Positions 1 through 8,827 of a stretch of DNA of 64,000 bases are shown here, piece after piece. The translations under genes and the position numbers were made by a program. Within the stretch, counting starts at the first letter, position 1. Every line of letters begins with the position of its first letter. Source of the DNA: Clostridia bacterium (lineage in GTDB: Bacteria; Bacillota; Clostridia; Oscillospirales; CAG-272); NCBI GenBank assembly GCA_017456145.1, contig JAFTJZ010000026.1, positions 140,699 to 204,698 of the forward strand, given 5' to 3'. The notes beneath the pieces are model-generated. The model was not told where the DNA came from. It was given only the letters and a program-made list of their open reading frames with translations, and searched no databases.

Positions 1-1869
1 GCCCTTGATATCGTCCAGCTTGACAGATACGCTTTTACAATTTTCGTCCACCATCCGACGCGCAGCCTTGCGAATGAGAGAGGCCAGCGTTCTTTCCAGA
101 TTGCGGACACCCGCCTCACGGGTGTAGTAATCGATCAGTTCGACGATTGCCTCATCGGTGATGCGGAACTTGGTCTTGTTCAGTCCGTGGCGGCGTAGCT
201 GCTTTGGCAGAAGGTGATTCTTTGCGATGTTAAGTTTTTCGGTCTTGGTATAGGATTTGATTTCGATGATTTCCATACGGTCAATCAAAGGGCGGGGAAC
301 CGTGTCCAGTGTGTTAGCAGTTGCAATGAAAAGACAATCCGAAAGATCATAAGGGAGCTCGATATAATGGTCGCGGAAGGCGCGGTTTTGTTCACCGTCC
401 AGCACCTCAAGAAGTGCTGCCGCGGGGTCGCCCTGAATACTCTGGGTCATCTTGTCGATCTCATCGAGCAGGATCAAGGGATTGGATTTTCCAGCCTGCG
501 TCAGTGCAGTCATGATACGACCGGGCATGGACCCGAGGTACGTACGGCGATGCCCGCGGATATCCGATTCGTCACGGATGCCGCCAAGAGATACGCGCAC
601 GTACTCGCGTTTCATGGCGCGAGCGACCGATGCTGCGATCGAGGTTTTACCGACACCGGGAGCACCAACCAGGCAAATGACCTGATTTTTCAGCTCCGGA
701 TGCAGTTGCTTGACAGCAAGATATTCCAGGATACGTTCCTTGACCTTCTCCAGCCCGTAGTGGTCTTCATCAAGAATTTTTTTGGCAGCGGCAACGTTGA
801 GGCGCTCCTTGGTATACTTTCCCCATGGAAGAGCAAGCACAGTGTCAAGGTAGGTGGTAATAATCCCCGCCTCCTGTGAGCCGAAGGGCGTACGAGCCAG
901 ACGGTCGTTTTCACGCAGCAGCTTTTCACGTACCTCTTTGGGCAGTGGTGCAGAGAGGATCAGATCCTCATAGCGCTCGGTCTCGGCAGCAGCGCCGTCA
1001 CCAAGCTCATCGTGGATGACGCGCAGCTGCTCGCGGAGATAATATTCCTTCTGATTTCGCTGCATATTCTCACGCACCTTTTTGTGAATGCCCGCCTCAC
1101 ATTGCAGCACCTCCTCCATGGTTGCCATCAACGAGAGCAACGTCTCTATACGGCGGAAGGGGTCAAATTCGCAAAGGATTTCCAGCTTGTCCTCACAACG
1201 GAAAAGCACATTTGCCGCGATAAAATCGGCGAGCTGCGCGGGATTGTGAATGTTAGCTGCGGCAGCGGCGATCTCAGTCGTCTTGCCGGGCATCAGGCGC
1301 AAAAGGCGCTTGAGAGCCACGTTCAAGGTATGCAGGTAGGAAAGGGAGCGCACATCCTCGGTGTCGCGGAGCATGACGGCCTTTGCCATGACATCCGCGG
1401 TCAGATATTCCTTGTTGGCATACAGCTTGAGAACTGTAGCACGTGCGGTACCCTCTATGCTGATACGGACATGATCCTCTACGCGGACGATCTGCTTGAT
1501 AAAGGCAATGGTCCCGACGGGTGCATAAAACTGCAGATCGGTATTGAGCTGTGCAGCCGGTGCGCCTTGCGCGGAAACATCCTCATCCTGCAGAGTTTCT
1601 TCAATCTCATCTTGATATGCCGCCATCAGCTCCGAGAGGAGCTCGGTCGCCTGCTGGTGAGCCATCATGGGCATTGCCACATCCTCGATAGGAGGATTTT
1701 CGGTCAAAAGCAGAATAGGCGATTTGGCGGCGGACGCTGCGTTTGCCGCGATAATATCCTCTTTGTCGGTCAGCTCGAAATTATGCAGCGCCGACGGAAA
1801 AGCGACAAGTCCCCGCAGCGGCAAAACGGGGAGAGTCAGTTTATCGACTTTTTCGATGTATTGTGCCAT
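1..1869 (-). CDS. lon: ATP-dependent protease Lon, C-terminal part beyond the window
   Basis: Lon is a cytoplasmic AAA+ serine protease that degrades misfolded and regulatory proteins. The 623 visible codons start at an ATG (complement of 1867-1869) and read to position 1 without a stop. The N-terminal substrate-binding domain covers about residues 10-215. The AAA+ module follows, with the Walker A motif GAPGVGKTS near residue 400 and the Walker [10 protein letters not shown] near 468. The Ser-Lys protease domain should lie beyond the window edge and cannot be checked. Upstream on the same strand are a probable sigma-A -10 element and then an independently terminated candidate RNA. I see no CIRCE or CtsR operator. 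The family assignment is secure. Confidence 0.96.
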   Translation of the reverse strand, partial: MAQYIEKVDKLTLPVLPLRGLVAFPSALHNFELTDKEDIIAANAASAAKSPILLLTENPPIEDVAMPMMAHQQATELLSELMAAYQDEIEETLQDEDVSAQGAPAAQLNTDLQFYAPVGTIAFIKQIVRVEDHVRISIEGTARATVLKLYANKEYLTADVMAKAVMLRDTEDVRSLSYLHTLNVALKRLLRLMPGKTTEIAAAAANIHNPAQLADFIAANVLFRCEDKLEILCEFDPFRRIETLLSLMATMEEVLQCEAGIHKKVRENMQRNQKEYYLREQLRVIHDELGDGAAAETERYEDLILSAPLPKEVREKLLRENDRLARTPFGSQEAGIITTYLDTVLALPWGKYTKERLNVAAAKKILDEDHYGLEKVKERILEYLAVKQLHPELKNQVICLVGAPGVGKTSIAASVARAMKREYVRVSLGGIRDESDIRGHRRTYLGSMPGRIMTALTQAGKSNPLILLDEIDKMTQSIQGDPAAALLEVLDGEQNRAFRDHYIELPYDLSDCLFIATANTLDTVPRPLIDRMEIIEIKSYTKTEKLNIAKNHLLPKQLRRHGLNKTKFRITDEAIVELIDYYTREAGVRNLERTLASLIRKAARRMVDENCKSVSVKLDDIKG

Positions 1870-1959
1870 GGTTGATTCCTTTATTCCTATCTCCCGAGAG
1901 AGGGAGAATCCTTTCATTATGAAAAAATGCTCCGCTGAGCGGATATTCGGTTTCTCTAC

Positions 1960-1988
1960 ATTATAGCATACTTTTTGAAAATAATCCA
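1960..1988 (-). promoter_or_regulatory. Candidate lon promoter
   Basis: On the minus strand a perfect TATAAT -10 (complement of 1960-1965) lies about 90 bp upstream of the lon start. The hexamer 17 bp further up, TGGATT, is a poor -35. The leader carries a small TCTCCC/GGGAGA hairpin just upstream of lon. Confidence 0.4.
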
Positions 1989-2051
1989 TAGGTATTTCAA
2001 AATTTTTCAATGTTTTTACAATTTGTATACAATTTATGCGAAAACTCGAAG

Positions 2052-2188
2052 AAAAAATAAAAAAAGAGGCACAACAGGGTCCGACGCCGCAGGGAGGAAT
2101 ATCATGAGCTTGATATTTCGCGGTGACGAAGTATTGTGCCAAAAATAGAGCAGGCATGACCGGTCGGGGGGACACTGGTTTGTCTGCC
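2052..2188 (-). ncRNA. Candidate small RNA of about 130 nt with its own promoter and terminator
   Basis: A consensus minus-strand promoter (2194-2222) is followed by about 130 nt with no credible reading frame. The RNA can form a 5' hairpin (GGGCAG pairing with CTGCTC) and a long 3' rod closed by GGCACAA (complement of 2134-2140) and TTGTGCC (complement of 2068-2074). Inner pairs include CCGC/GCGG and AATATC/GATATT. A U-rich tract follows directly (2052-2067), so the rod can act as an intrinsic terminator. It lacks the SRP RNA signature GGAAGGAAGCAGC, and I could not match it to 6S RNA or any riboswitch. It ends about 180 bp before lon. Existence is inferred from promoter, structure and terminator only. 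Confidence 0.5.
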
Positions 2189-2193
2189 CGAAT

Positions 2194-2222
2194 ATTATAC
2201 ACCAAAAAGTGCGATTTGTAAA
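2194..2222 (-). promoter_or_regulatory. Sigma-A promoter of the candidate small RNA
   Basis: Read on the minus strand: TTTACA (2217-2222), 17 bp, TATAAT (2194-2199). The spacing is ideal and only one base departs from consensus. The predicted start is near 2187. Confidence 0.7.
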
Positions 2223-2345
2223 TTATCAAAAGTGACGAATATCGACCCAAAATTTCGTCAAAAACGCTGAACATTAAATTATTTCGTACCATTCGGTAAA
2301 TTTATTTGTGTAAAATGCGGATGACATTTTGAAACATTGAAACGT

Positions 2346-2384
2346 CATACGACAAAATGACGCACTGCGACATTTTGCCGTATG
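2346..2384. repeat. Long inverted repeat in the lon/infC intergenic region
   Basis: Two 14-bp arms (CATACGACAAAATG and CATTTTGCCGTATG) pair with one mismatch around an 11-bp loop. Shorter palindromes follow at once: GGAA/TTCC at 2384-2396 and TCAAAG/CTTTGA at 2400-2414. The non-coding stretch from 1870 to 2709 otherwise holds only the lon leader, the candidate RNA and the infC promoter and leader. Function is unknown. Confidence 0.5.
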
Positions 2385-2518
2385 GAATGTCGTTCCCCTC
2401 AAAGTTACTTTGACCGTCTTGCGCTTTGAAGAGAGAGGAGGAGCAAGAGCGGATAAATAGGGAAAGACGCGAATAAAAAACAATGGAGAAAAAAGTTAAA
2501 TTTTTTTTGCAAAAAGTA

Positions 2519-2547
2519 TTGACAATTGCTGTGCTTTGTGGTATAAT
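2519..2547 (+). promoter_or_regulatory. Promoter of infC-rpmI-rplT
   Basis: TTGACA (2519-2524), a 17-bp spacer and TATAAT (2542-2547) form a perfect sigma-A consensus promoter. Transcription should begin near 2554, leaving a leader of about 155 nt before infC. Confidence 0.9.
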
Positions 2548-2553
2548 ACTCGG

Positions 2554-2699
2554 GAAAAGAAAGCAGAACAGCCGTTCTCACCCTGCCGCAACGGCGCGCA
2601 TGGGTTAATCGTGATGCAACAATGGACCTTTTGGGGCTTTGTGGCAATCGCTTGGGCGGCATATGCTTTCCGAGCGATTTTTTATTTTAATTTTCGGAG
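2554..2699 (+). promoter_or_regulatory. L20-type leader with attenuator terminator upstream of infC
   Basis: The leader has an upstream hairpin (GCCGTT 2571-2576 with AACGGC 2590-2595). It ends in an intrinsic terminator: AATCGCTTGG (2646-2655) pairs with CCGAGCGATT (2670-2679), running into a U-rich tract just before the infC ribosome-binding site. In Firmicutes the infC-rpmI-rplT operon is autoregulated by ribosomal protein L20 binding a leader that ends in such a terminator. Position and layout fit that class; the L20-binding pseudoknot itself was not verified. Confidence 0.7.
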
Positions 2700-2709
2700 G
2701 TACACTGCT

Positions 2710-3225
2710 ATTAGCGCAAAAGAAATGCTGATCAATGAGGACATTCGCGTCAATGAGCTGCGTGTCACCGGCGCTACGGGCGAGACCTTGGGCATTATGA
2801 GCACCAAGGCTGCGCTGCGTATGGCGGATGATGCAGGGCTTGATCTGGTTCTCATAGCACCGCAGGCAACGCCCCCCGTCGCACGAATCATGGATTACGG
2901 AAAATACCGTTTCGAGTGCGAAAAGCGGGAAAAAGAGGCGAAGAAAAAGCAGCAGGTTGTCGAGCTCAAGGAAATTCAGCTCTCCTGCCGCATTGACACC
3001 CACGATTTTGAAACCAAAGCACGTCAGGCGCGCAAGTTCCTGGAGAGCGGCAACAAGGTTCGTGTCGTGATGAAGTTTAAGGGAAGAGAAATGAGCCACC
3101 AGTCTATCGGACGTGAGGTTATGACCCGTTTCTCCGACGCGCTTTCCGATATCGGCGGATCCGATAAGCCCCCAGTGCTTGACGGGCGCTTTATGAGCAT
3201 CGTGCTCGCACCCCTCAAGAAGTAA
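2710..3225 (+). CDS. infC: Translation initiation factor IF-3 with ATT start codon
   Basis: IF-3 binds the 30S subunit and controls start-codon and initiator tRNA selection. The 171-residue product carries the family pattern from INEDIRVNELRV at the N-terminus to VLAPLKK at the end. I place the start at ATT 2710 because a strong CGGAGG (2695-2700) sits 9 nt upstream, and IF-3 proteins begin just before the INEDIR motif. An open frame continues upstream with ATG codons, but it overlaps the attenuator and encodes nothing IF-3-like. Rare ATT starts are a known infC feature that lets IF-3 repress its own translation. First gene of the infC-rpmI-rplT operon. Confidence 0.95.
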   Translation: MSAKEMLINEDIRVNELRVTGATGETLGIMSTKAALRMADDAGLDLVLIAPQATPPVARIMDYGKYRFECEKREKEAKKKQQVVELKEIQLSCRIDTHDFETKARQARKFLESGNKVRVVMKFKGREMSHQSIGREVMTRFSDALSDIGGSDKPPVLDGRFMSIVLAPLKK

Positions 3226-3363
3226 TCGTTCGCACGGCGAACGGTTGGTTCGTCACATCTTATGATTCATCGGTCGCCGACGGCGATCTGCATGATAGAG
3301 CACCGCGGCATCCCACGCGATATGCGAGCTGCGGGAAAACAAAACGAAAAGGAGTTTTACAAA

Positions 3364-3558
3364 ATGGGAAAAGTTAAGACACATAAAGCAAGCGCAAAAA
3401 GATTTTCCGTGACCGGTACCGGCAAGGTTAAGCTGAACCACTGCCATCGCCGTCACAAGACCGGTAACAAGAGCGGTAACAAGCTGCGTCATCTCCGCGG
3501 CAGTGCGTACGTTCAGGGCAAGATGGCTGAGAACGTAAAGGCGCTCATCTGCAAATAA
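3364..3558 (+). CDS. rpmI: 50S ribosomal protein bL35
   Basis: A 64-residue, strongly basic ribosomal protein beginning MGKVKTHKASAKRF, typical of bL35. It starts at ATG 3364 behind AAAAGGAG. A small GC-rich hairpin (3227-3243) lies between infC and rpmI, a common arrangement in this operon. An in-frame upstream ATG at 3262 would add an unrelated tail and is rejected. Confidence 0.97.
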   Translation: MGKVKTHKASAKRFSVTGTGKVKLNHCHRRHKTGNKSGNKLRHLRGSAYVQGKMAENVKALICK

Positions 3559-3589
3559 TTTGAGTTCTAAGAAAGTTGAGGATTGAAAA

Positions 3590-3943
3590 ATGGCAAGAGT
3601 TAAGGGCGCGATGATGACGCGCAAGAGAAGAAATAAGGTTCTGAAGGCTGCGAAGGGCTATTGGGGTGCAAAATCCAAGCACTTCAAGATGGCTAAGCAG
3701 CAGGTCATGAAGAGCGGTAACTATGCATTTGCCGGCCGTAAGATGAAGAAGAGAGACTTCCGCAGCCTCTGGATCACCCGTATCTCCGCACAGGCGAAGG
3801 TCAACGGCATGAACTACTCCACCATGATGCATGGTCTGAAGAAGGCAGGCGTTACGCTCAACCGCAAGATGCTCGCAGAGCTTGCTGTCTCCGATAAAGA
3901 GGCATTTGCAGCACTGGCAGCACAGGCAAAGGCTGCTCTGTAA
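3590..3943 (+). CDS. rplT: 50S ribosomal protein bL20
   Basis: A 117-residue ribosomal protein beginning [16 protein letters not shown]. It has the long basic N-terminal helix and globular C-terminal domain of bL20, an early 50S assembly protein. In Firmicutes L20 also represses its own operon by binding the infC leader, which matches the attenuator upstream of infC here. It closes the operon and is followed by a clear intrinsic terminator. Confidence 0.98.
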   Translation: MARVKGAMMTRKRRNKVLKAAKGYWGAKSKHFKMAKQQVMKSGNYAFAGRKMKKRDFRSLWITRISAQAKVNGMNYSTMMHGLKKAGVTLNRKMLAELAVSDKEAFAALAAQAKAAL

Positions 3944-3957
3944 TGCTTTTTGATAGA

Positions 3958-3983
3958 AACCCGCTTAAGTACAGCGGGTTTTT
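3958..3983 (+). terminator. Terminator of infC-rpmI-rplT
   Basis: AACCCGCT and AGCGGGTT form an 8-bp stem with a 7-nt loop, followed by a U run, 14 bp after the rplT stop. Confidence 0.9.
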
Positions 3984-4083
3984 GTCATAATTACAGCAAT
4001 CTTAATGGTGCTTGAAAATCGGAAATTTTCGATAAAAAGCACCGAAATATTACCAATAATGGAAACAATAGGAGGATTGTGTG

Positions 4084-4941
4084 ATGCTCGGCAAGGATGT
4101 AGAGTCGTTCTTTTTGACCCCGCCCATTACCTCAAGACAAAACGCGCGTGTCTCGGAGCTGGCAAAGCTGACCGAGCGTAAGCACCGAAGGGCGCTGGCT
4201 CGCTTTCGCTTTGATGGCGTAAAGTTGGCGTCGGAGGCACTAAAAAACGGGCTGCCCGTACATACAGTCTTCCTCAGGCAAAGTGAGGCAGAGCACCTTA
4301 TGACAAGGCTTTCGGCAGAGGTCGGAGAGTTTCCGACCAAGACGGAATTTTTACGTCTTGAGGATCGACTTTTTGATCGTGTCAGTGAAGAGAGCGCCCC
4401 TGAAGGGGTGATATGTGTCTGCGACTTTCTCCCCTTGCATCAGGCCTCCCAAATTGCAGCATCCTTGTCGTCAGAGACGCGCGTCGTGCTGCTGGAATCG
4501 GTACGCGACCCCTCCAATCTCGGCGCCATTGTGCGCAGTGCAGCGGCATTTGGCGTGGATGCGCTGATCATCAGCGAGGATTGCGCCGATATATACAATC
4601 CAAAGACCGTACGAGCATCGATGGGGACGTTGTTCACCCAGAAAATTTGTCGTGTGCCAAGCATCCCCGAAACAATTGCGACACTGCGCGGCACGGGAAG
4701 ACGCGTTTTTGCGGCGGCGCTGGACCGCGATGCCTTGTGTCTGGGATCCTTTACGCCGATCGTCGGCGATTGTGTCGTCATCGGAAACGAGGGACATGGA
4801 TTGACCCAAGAGACCATTCGGGCGTGTGATGCCTGCGTTTATATTCCCATGACCGAGCGCGCCGAGTCGCTCAACGCTGCGGTAGCGGCATCGATTTTGA
4901 TGTGGTCGTTTCGAGCAGAGTGTAAGGATCGGCTGATATAA
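4084..4941 (+). CDS. TrmH/SpoU-family RNA 2'-O-methyltransferase
   Basis: A SPOUT-fold enzyme that uses S-adenosylmethionine to methylate ribose 2'-OH groups of rRNA or tRNA. The 285 residues comprise an N-terminal substrate-binding domain (about 1-105) and a SpoU catalytic domain. The catalytic domain shows the three conserved motifs: VRDPSNLGAIVRSAAAFG, VVIGNEGHGL and IPMTERAESLNAAVA. ATG 4084 is preferred over GTG 4081 because AGGAGG (4070-4075) then has 8-nt spacing. It sits behind the rplT terminator and ahead of dprA. The exact target nucleotide cannot be told from sequence, so no gene symbol is given. Confidence 0.9.
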   Translation: MLGKDVESFFLTPPITSRQNARVSELAKLTERKHRRALARFRFDGVKLASEALKNGLPVHTVFLRQSEAEHLMTRLSAEVGEFPTKTEFLRLEDRLFDRVSEESAPEGVICVCDFLPLHQASQIAASLSSETRVVLLESVRDPSNLGAIVRSAAAFGVDALIISEDCADIYNPKTVRASMGTLFTQKICRVPSIPETIATLRGTGRRVFAAALDRDALCLGSFTPIVGDCVVIGNEGHGLTQETIRACDACVYIPMTERAESLNAAVAASILMWSFRAECKDRLI

Positions 4942-4963
4942 CAGACCAAGGAGAGTGAGAACA

Positions 4964-6397
4964 ATGGGCGAAAATACACAATATACCCTGCAACAAAAAT
5001 CAGAGCAAATGTTCTGGATCTGGCTTTCCTTGCGCCTGGGTGCCGGAAATAAGCTCTATCCGCTCCTGCTGGAGCGTTTCGGCAGTGCTTATGATGTCTT
5101 CGAGGCGGGAGCTGAGCGCTTGCGTGAGATGGTTCCCGAACTTTCCGAGGCACAGCTTATCGCGCTCTCCGACAAACGTCTGGAGGATGCGTTTGCGGTG
5201 GAGGAATATTGCCGTACGCACGGTATTCGGATCCTTCGCTACAATGAAAATGCCTATCCCTTCAGTTATCGTGCGTTGACCGATCCACCGCTGCTCCTTT
5301 ATTGCCGGGGTGAGCTGCCAAGCTTTCAAAATCAACTCTGTGTCGCGATCGTCGGCACCCGAAGGATGAGTGAATACGGACGGGGGATGGCGTATAAAAT
5401 AGCATACGAGCTTGCAAGCGCGGGTGTTATCATCGTCAGCGGTATGGCACTTGGAATTGACAGTGTTGCCGCTTGCGCCGCGATGAAGGCGGGCGGTAAA
5501 ACCGTCGCTGTCCTTGGCGGCGGCATTGACGTGCCGTATCCGCCGGAGCATGAGCACTTTATGGATATCATTGCCAATAACGGCGTTTTGTTTTCTGAAT
5601 TTGCGCCCGGAAGCGAGCCGAGAAAAACGCATTTTCCCATCAGAAATCGATTGATCAGCGGCTTGTGTCAGGCGACCGTTGTCATCGACGCAGATGAAAA
5701 AAGCGGTGCTCTGATCACAGCGGATCGCGCACTGGAGCAGGGGAGAGACCTCTTTGCTGTCCCCGCAAACGTCGGTGCTGCCAACGCATCGGGAACCAAT
5801 CGTCTCATCCGTGACGGGGCCCACGTGGCACTGTCTGCCAACGATATTCTTTCGCACTACGAATTTTTGTACACCAATTTACAGCGTCCTGTTTGCGGCA
5901 AGCTGTCCGACTACGACCCTGCGACCATAGCGAGCATGGGAGTTTATAGTCGGGTCGTCGGCGGTTACGTTCGCGTACCCGCGCAGCAAGCAGGGGCAAC
6001 GGTGCCTACCGAGAGGACCTCGGCGCCAGCGGTCTCTCCGCTCTCTCAAAAGAAAACGGATCGCATCAAGGACAAAAGGTCTCCCGATGCTACTGTATCG
6101 GGAAAGGAAACATCCAAGGCACCGACTACAAGCAAGATCAATAACGAAGAAGAAAAGGATCCAAGGCTCTCGCCACGTGATGCTAATAATCAGGGCGACC
6201 GCTCCGCAGCTGCTGTTGCATCGCTCAATGATACGCAGCGTACGATCCTTGACGCCATTCCTGCAGACGAGCCCATCGCCGTAGATAAGCTCAAGCGTCT
6301 CGGCTATCCCATGGGTGCGCTGCTTGCTGCCATCTCCGTGTTGCAGATCAAGGGTCTGGTTCGATCTCTGCCCGGTGGTATGATCAGCAGAAATTAA
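4964..6397 (+). CDS. dprA: DNA-processing protein DprA
   Basis: DprA binds incoming single-stranded DNA and loads RecA during natural transformation. It is also widespread in bacteria not known to be competent. The 477-residue protein has an N-terminal helical domain and a Rossmann-like DprA core with VAIVGTRRMSEYG near residue 126, SGMALGIDS and the conserved FPIRNRLISGL. A low-complexity, charged linker spans about residues 345-420. A C-terminal winged helix (about 420-475) ends the protein. Start ATG 4964 is chosen over GTG 4955 because AAGGAG (4948-4953) is 10 nt away. topA follows, as is common in Firmicutes. Confidence 0.95.
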   Translation: MGENTQYTLQQKSEQMFWIWLSLRLGAGNKLYPLLLERFGSAYDVFEAGAERLREMVPELSEAQLIALSDKRLEDAFAVEEYCRTHGIRILRYNENAYPFSYRALTDPPLLLYCRGELPSFQNQLCVAIVGTRRMSEYGRGMAYKIAYELASAGVIIVSGMALGIDSVAACAAMKAGGKTVAVLGGGIDVPYPPEHEHFMDIIANNGVLFSEFAPGSEPRKTHFPIRNRLISGLCQATVVIDADEKSGALITADRALEQGRDLFAVPANVGAANASGTNRLIRDGAHVALSANDILSHYEFLYTNLQRPVCGKLSDYDPATIASMGVYSRVVGGYVRVPAQQAGATVPTERTSAPAVSPLSQKKTDRIKDKRSPDATVSGKETSKAPTTSKINNEEEKDPRLSPRDANNQGDRSAAAVASLNDTQRTILDAIPADEPIAVDKLKRLGYPMGALLAAISVLQIKGLVRSLPGGMISRN

Positions 6398-6483
6398 TTG
6401 GGTTTTGCAAACAACTCCGCAAAGCGGAGACAAAATAAACGTCAAACAACATCAATGAAACAGAAAGGGATTGAAGTAAGAAT

Positions 6484-8781
6484 ATGTCTTATTTGGTCAT
6501 TTTGGAGTCACCGAACAAGATCGGAACAATCAAGAGCTACCTTGGCTCCAATTATCGCGTCATTGCCTCCAAAGGGCACGTGCGCGACCTGCCCAAGAGC
6601 TCCTTGGGAGTGGATATTGAAAACAATTTTGAACCGCATTATATCAACATCCGCGGCAGAGGCGATCTGATCCGCGACATCCGCAAGGAGGCAAAGGCTG
6701 CCAGCCGTGTTTATCTGGCAACCGACCCTGACCGCGAGGGGGAGGCGATTTCCTGGCATCTGGCCACCGTGCTCGGCATCCCCACGGAGAAGGTCATGCG
6801 CGTCTCCTTCAATGAGATCACCAAAGCCGCTGTCAAGGCTGCCATCAAGTCGCCCCGTCCGCTGGATATGAATCAGGTCAACGCGCAGCAGGCGCGCCGT
6901 ATTCTTGACCGTATCGTAGGTTATAAGATCAGTCCGCTGCTCTGGAAAAACGTACAGAGTGGCCTGAGTGCGGGCCGTGTGCAATCGGTCGCAGAGCGTA
7001 TGATTGTCGAGCGTGAGCAGGAGATCCGCGCTTTCGTTCCGGAGGAATATTGGACAGTTGACGCACAACTGGAATGTCCTGATGATAGCGGACGTACCTT
7101 TTCCGTGCACTACGTCGGAAATCGGGGAGGCAGAGTACGCCTTGGCAACGAAAATGACGCCATGGCAATTGCAAAAGCCGCAGCAGAGCATCCCTTTGTC
7201 GTGCGCGAGGTGAAAAAATCCACCAGAAATAAGCTGCCTGCACCTCCGTTCACGACCTCCACCATGCAGCAGGAGGCATCCCGCAAGCTTGGTTTTCAAT
7301 CCCAGCGTATCATGCGTGTCGCACAGGAGCTGTACGAAGGTATCAACCTTGGCGCGGAGAACGGTGGAGCACAAGGTCTGATTACCTATATGCGTACCGA
7401 CTCCTTGCGCGTCAGTGCCGAGGCGCAGGAGGCTGCGCGTGCATATATCGGTGAAAAATATGGTACGGAATATTATCCCGAGTCCCCCCGTCAATATAAA
7501 TCCCGCGCAGGTGCACAGGATGCGCACGAGGCTATTCGTCCCGCGCGTGTCGACCTGGAGCCGCTGAAAATCCGAAAGATGCTTACCCCCGATCAATATC
7601 GTCTTTATAAGTTGATCTGGGAGAGATTCGTTGCGAGCCAGATGCAGTCTGCGACGCTTGCTGTTGTCAGCGTTGATCTGGAATGTGCGGAAAACTTGTT
7701 CCACGCAGGTGGTTACAGCGTGACGTTCCCCGGTTATATGGCTCTTTACGAGGAGACCGAGGAAGAGAGCGGCGCACAGGACGGCGAGCCCAAGGAAGAA
7801 AAGGATGCTCGCATCCCTGCGCTGGAGGCAGAGATGTCCCTGCATTGTGAGGGAGTCTCCCCTGAGCAGCACTTCACCGAGCCTCCCGCGCGCTTTAATG
7901 AGGGTTCCTTGATCAAAGCACTGGAGGACAAGGGGATCGGTCGTCCCTCGACCTTTACCCCGATCATCACGACCATTCTCGAACGCGGCTACGTCAAGCG
8001 CGAGGGAAAGGCTTTGATGCCCACCCCGCTTGGAGAGGTCACGACGGGCTTGATGGAAAAGCATTTCCCCTCCATTGTGGATTACGGCTTTACTGCCGAT
8101 ATGGAAAATCGGCTGGACGATATCGAAAAGGGCGAGACGACCATGGATCACGTTCTTGCTGAGTTCTGGCAGCCATTCTCCAAGCAGCTTGAGACGGCTG
8201 AGGAAAAGCTGCGCGATGAGATCGCCAAGGTCCCCGTTGAGGAGACCGATCTGATCTGCGATAAGTGCGGCAGCCGCATGATCGTCAAGAAAGGACGCTT
8301 TGGTAAATTCGCCGCTTGTCCCAATTATCCCACCTGCCGCAGCACCAAGCCGCTTGTTTCCACGCCCACGGGTGAGATGGAAGGCATCGGTGAGGTCGTT
8401 GAGGGCATGAAATGTGAGCTGTGTGGCGGTGAGGTCGTACTGCGCACGGGGCGCTACGGTGCCTTTTACGCTTGCGCCCGCTACCCGGAGTGTAAATTCA
8501 CCAAGCCGAAGGATAAGGAGATCGGTGTGGACTGTCCCAAGTGCGGTAAGCCTCTGGTCTCTAAGCTCGGCAAGAAAAAATCCTTGTTCTACGGGTGCTC
8601 CTCATATCCTGCTTGTGATTTTTCCTCTTGGGATCTTCCCACAAATGAAAAGTGCCCCAGATGCGGAGAGATGCTGTTCCGTAAAAAAAGCAAGGGACAG
8701 TTGATCTGTCACAATGAGACCTGCGGTTATACGGTCGATGCACCCGAGACCGATCCCGGCGAGAGTGAAGGCGAACAATAA
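6484..8781 (+). CDS. topA: DNA topoisomerase I
   Basis: A type IA topoisomerase that relaxes negative supercoils through a transient 5'-phosphotyrosine. The 765 residues include the N-terminal TOPRIM domain (VILESPNKIGTIKSYLG, later TDPDREGEAISWHL) and the catalytic Tyr302 in ITYMRTDSLRVS. The C-terminal tail holds four Cys4 zinc-ribbon modules, starting near residues 590, 643, 683 and 720. It follows dprA after an 86-bp gap that holds a small CTCCGC/GCGGAG hairpin (6415-6429). Confidence 0.97.
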   Translation: MSYLVILESPNKIGTIKSYLGSNYRVIASKGHVRDLPKSSLGVDIENNFEPHYINIRGRGDLIRDIRKEAKAASRVYLATDPDREGEAISWHLATVLGIPTEKVMRVSFNEITKAAVKAAIKSPRPLDMNQVNAQQARRILDRIVGYKISPLLWKNVQSGLSAGRVQSVAERMIVEREQEIRAFVPEEYWTVDAQLECPDDSGRTFSVHYVGNRGGRVRLGNENDAMAIAKAAAEHPFVVREVKKSTRNKLPAPPFTTSTMQQEASRKLGFQSQRIMRVAQELYEGINLGAENGGAQGLITYMRTDSLRVSAEAQEAARAYIGEKYGTEYYPESPRQYKSRAGAQDAHEAIRPARVDLEPLKIRKMLTPDQYRLYKLIWERFVASQMQSATLAVVSVDLECAENLFHAGGYSVTFPGYMALYEETEEESGAQDGEPKEEKDARIPALEAEMSLHCEGVSPEQHFTEPPARFNEGSLIKALEDKGIGRPSTFTPIITTILERGYVKREGKALMPTPLGEVTTGLMEKHFPSIVDYGFTADMENRLDDIEKGETTMDHVLAEFWQPFSKQLETAEEKLRDEIAKVPVEETDLICDKCGSRMIVKKGRFGKFAACPNYPTCRSTKPLVSTPTGEMEGIGEVVEGMKCELCGGEVVLRTGRYGAFYACARYPECKFTKPKDKEIGVDCPKCGKPLVSKLGKKKSLFYGCSSYPACDFSSWDLPTNEKCPRCGEMLFRKKSKGQLICHNETCGYTVDAPETDPGESEGEQ

Positions 8782-8827
8782 TTCCACGAAAATTCAACAC
8801 AGAAACTGAAAACAGAAAGATAAAGAA

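Noticed and set aside
2052-2188. Assignment of the candidate RNA to SRP RNA or 6S RNA
   Set aside because: The SRP helix 8 signature is missing, and the hallmark 6S central bubble could not be confirmed by eye.
2536-2709. N-terminal extension of IF-3 from an upstream ATG
   Set aside because: The stretch overlaps the -10 element and the attenuator, and its translation does not look like IF-3. The ATT at 2710 has the proper ribosome-binding site.
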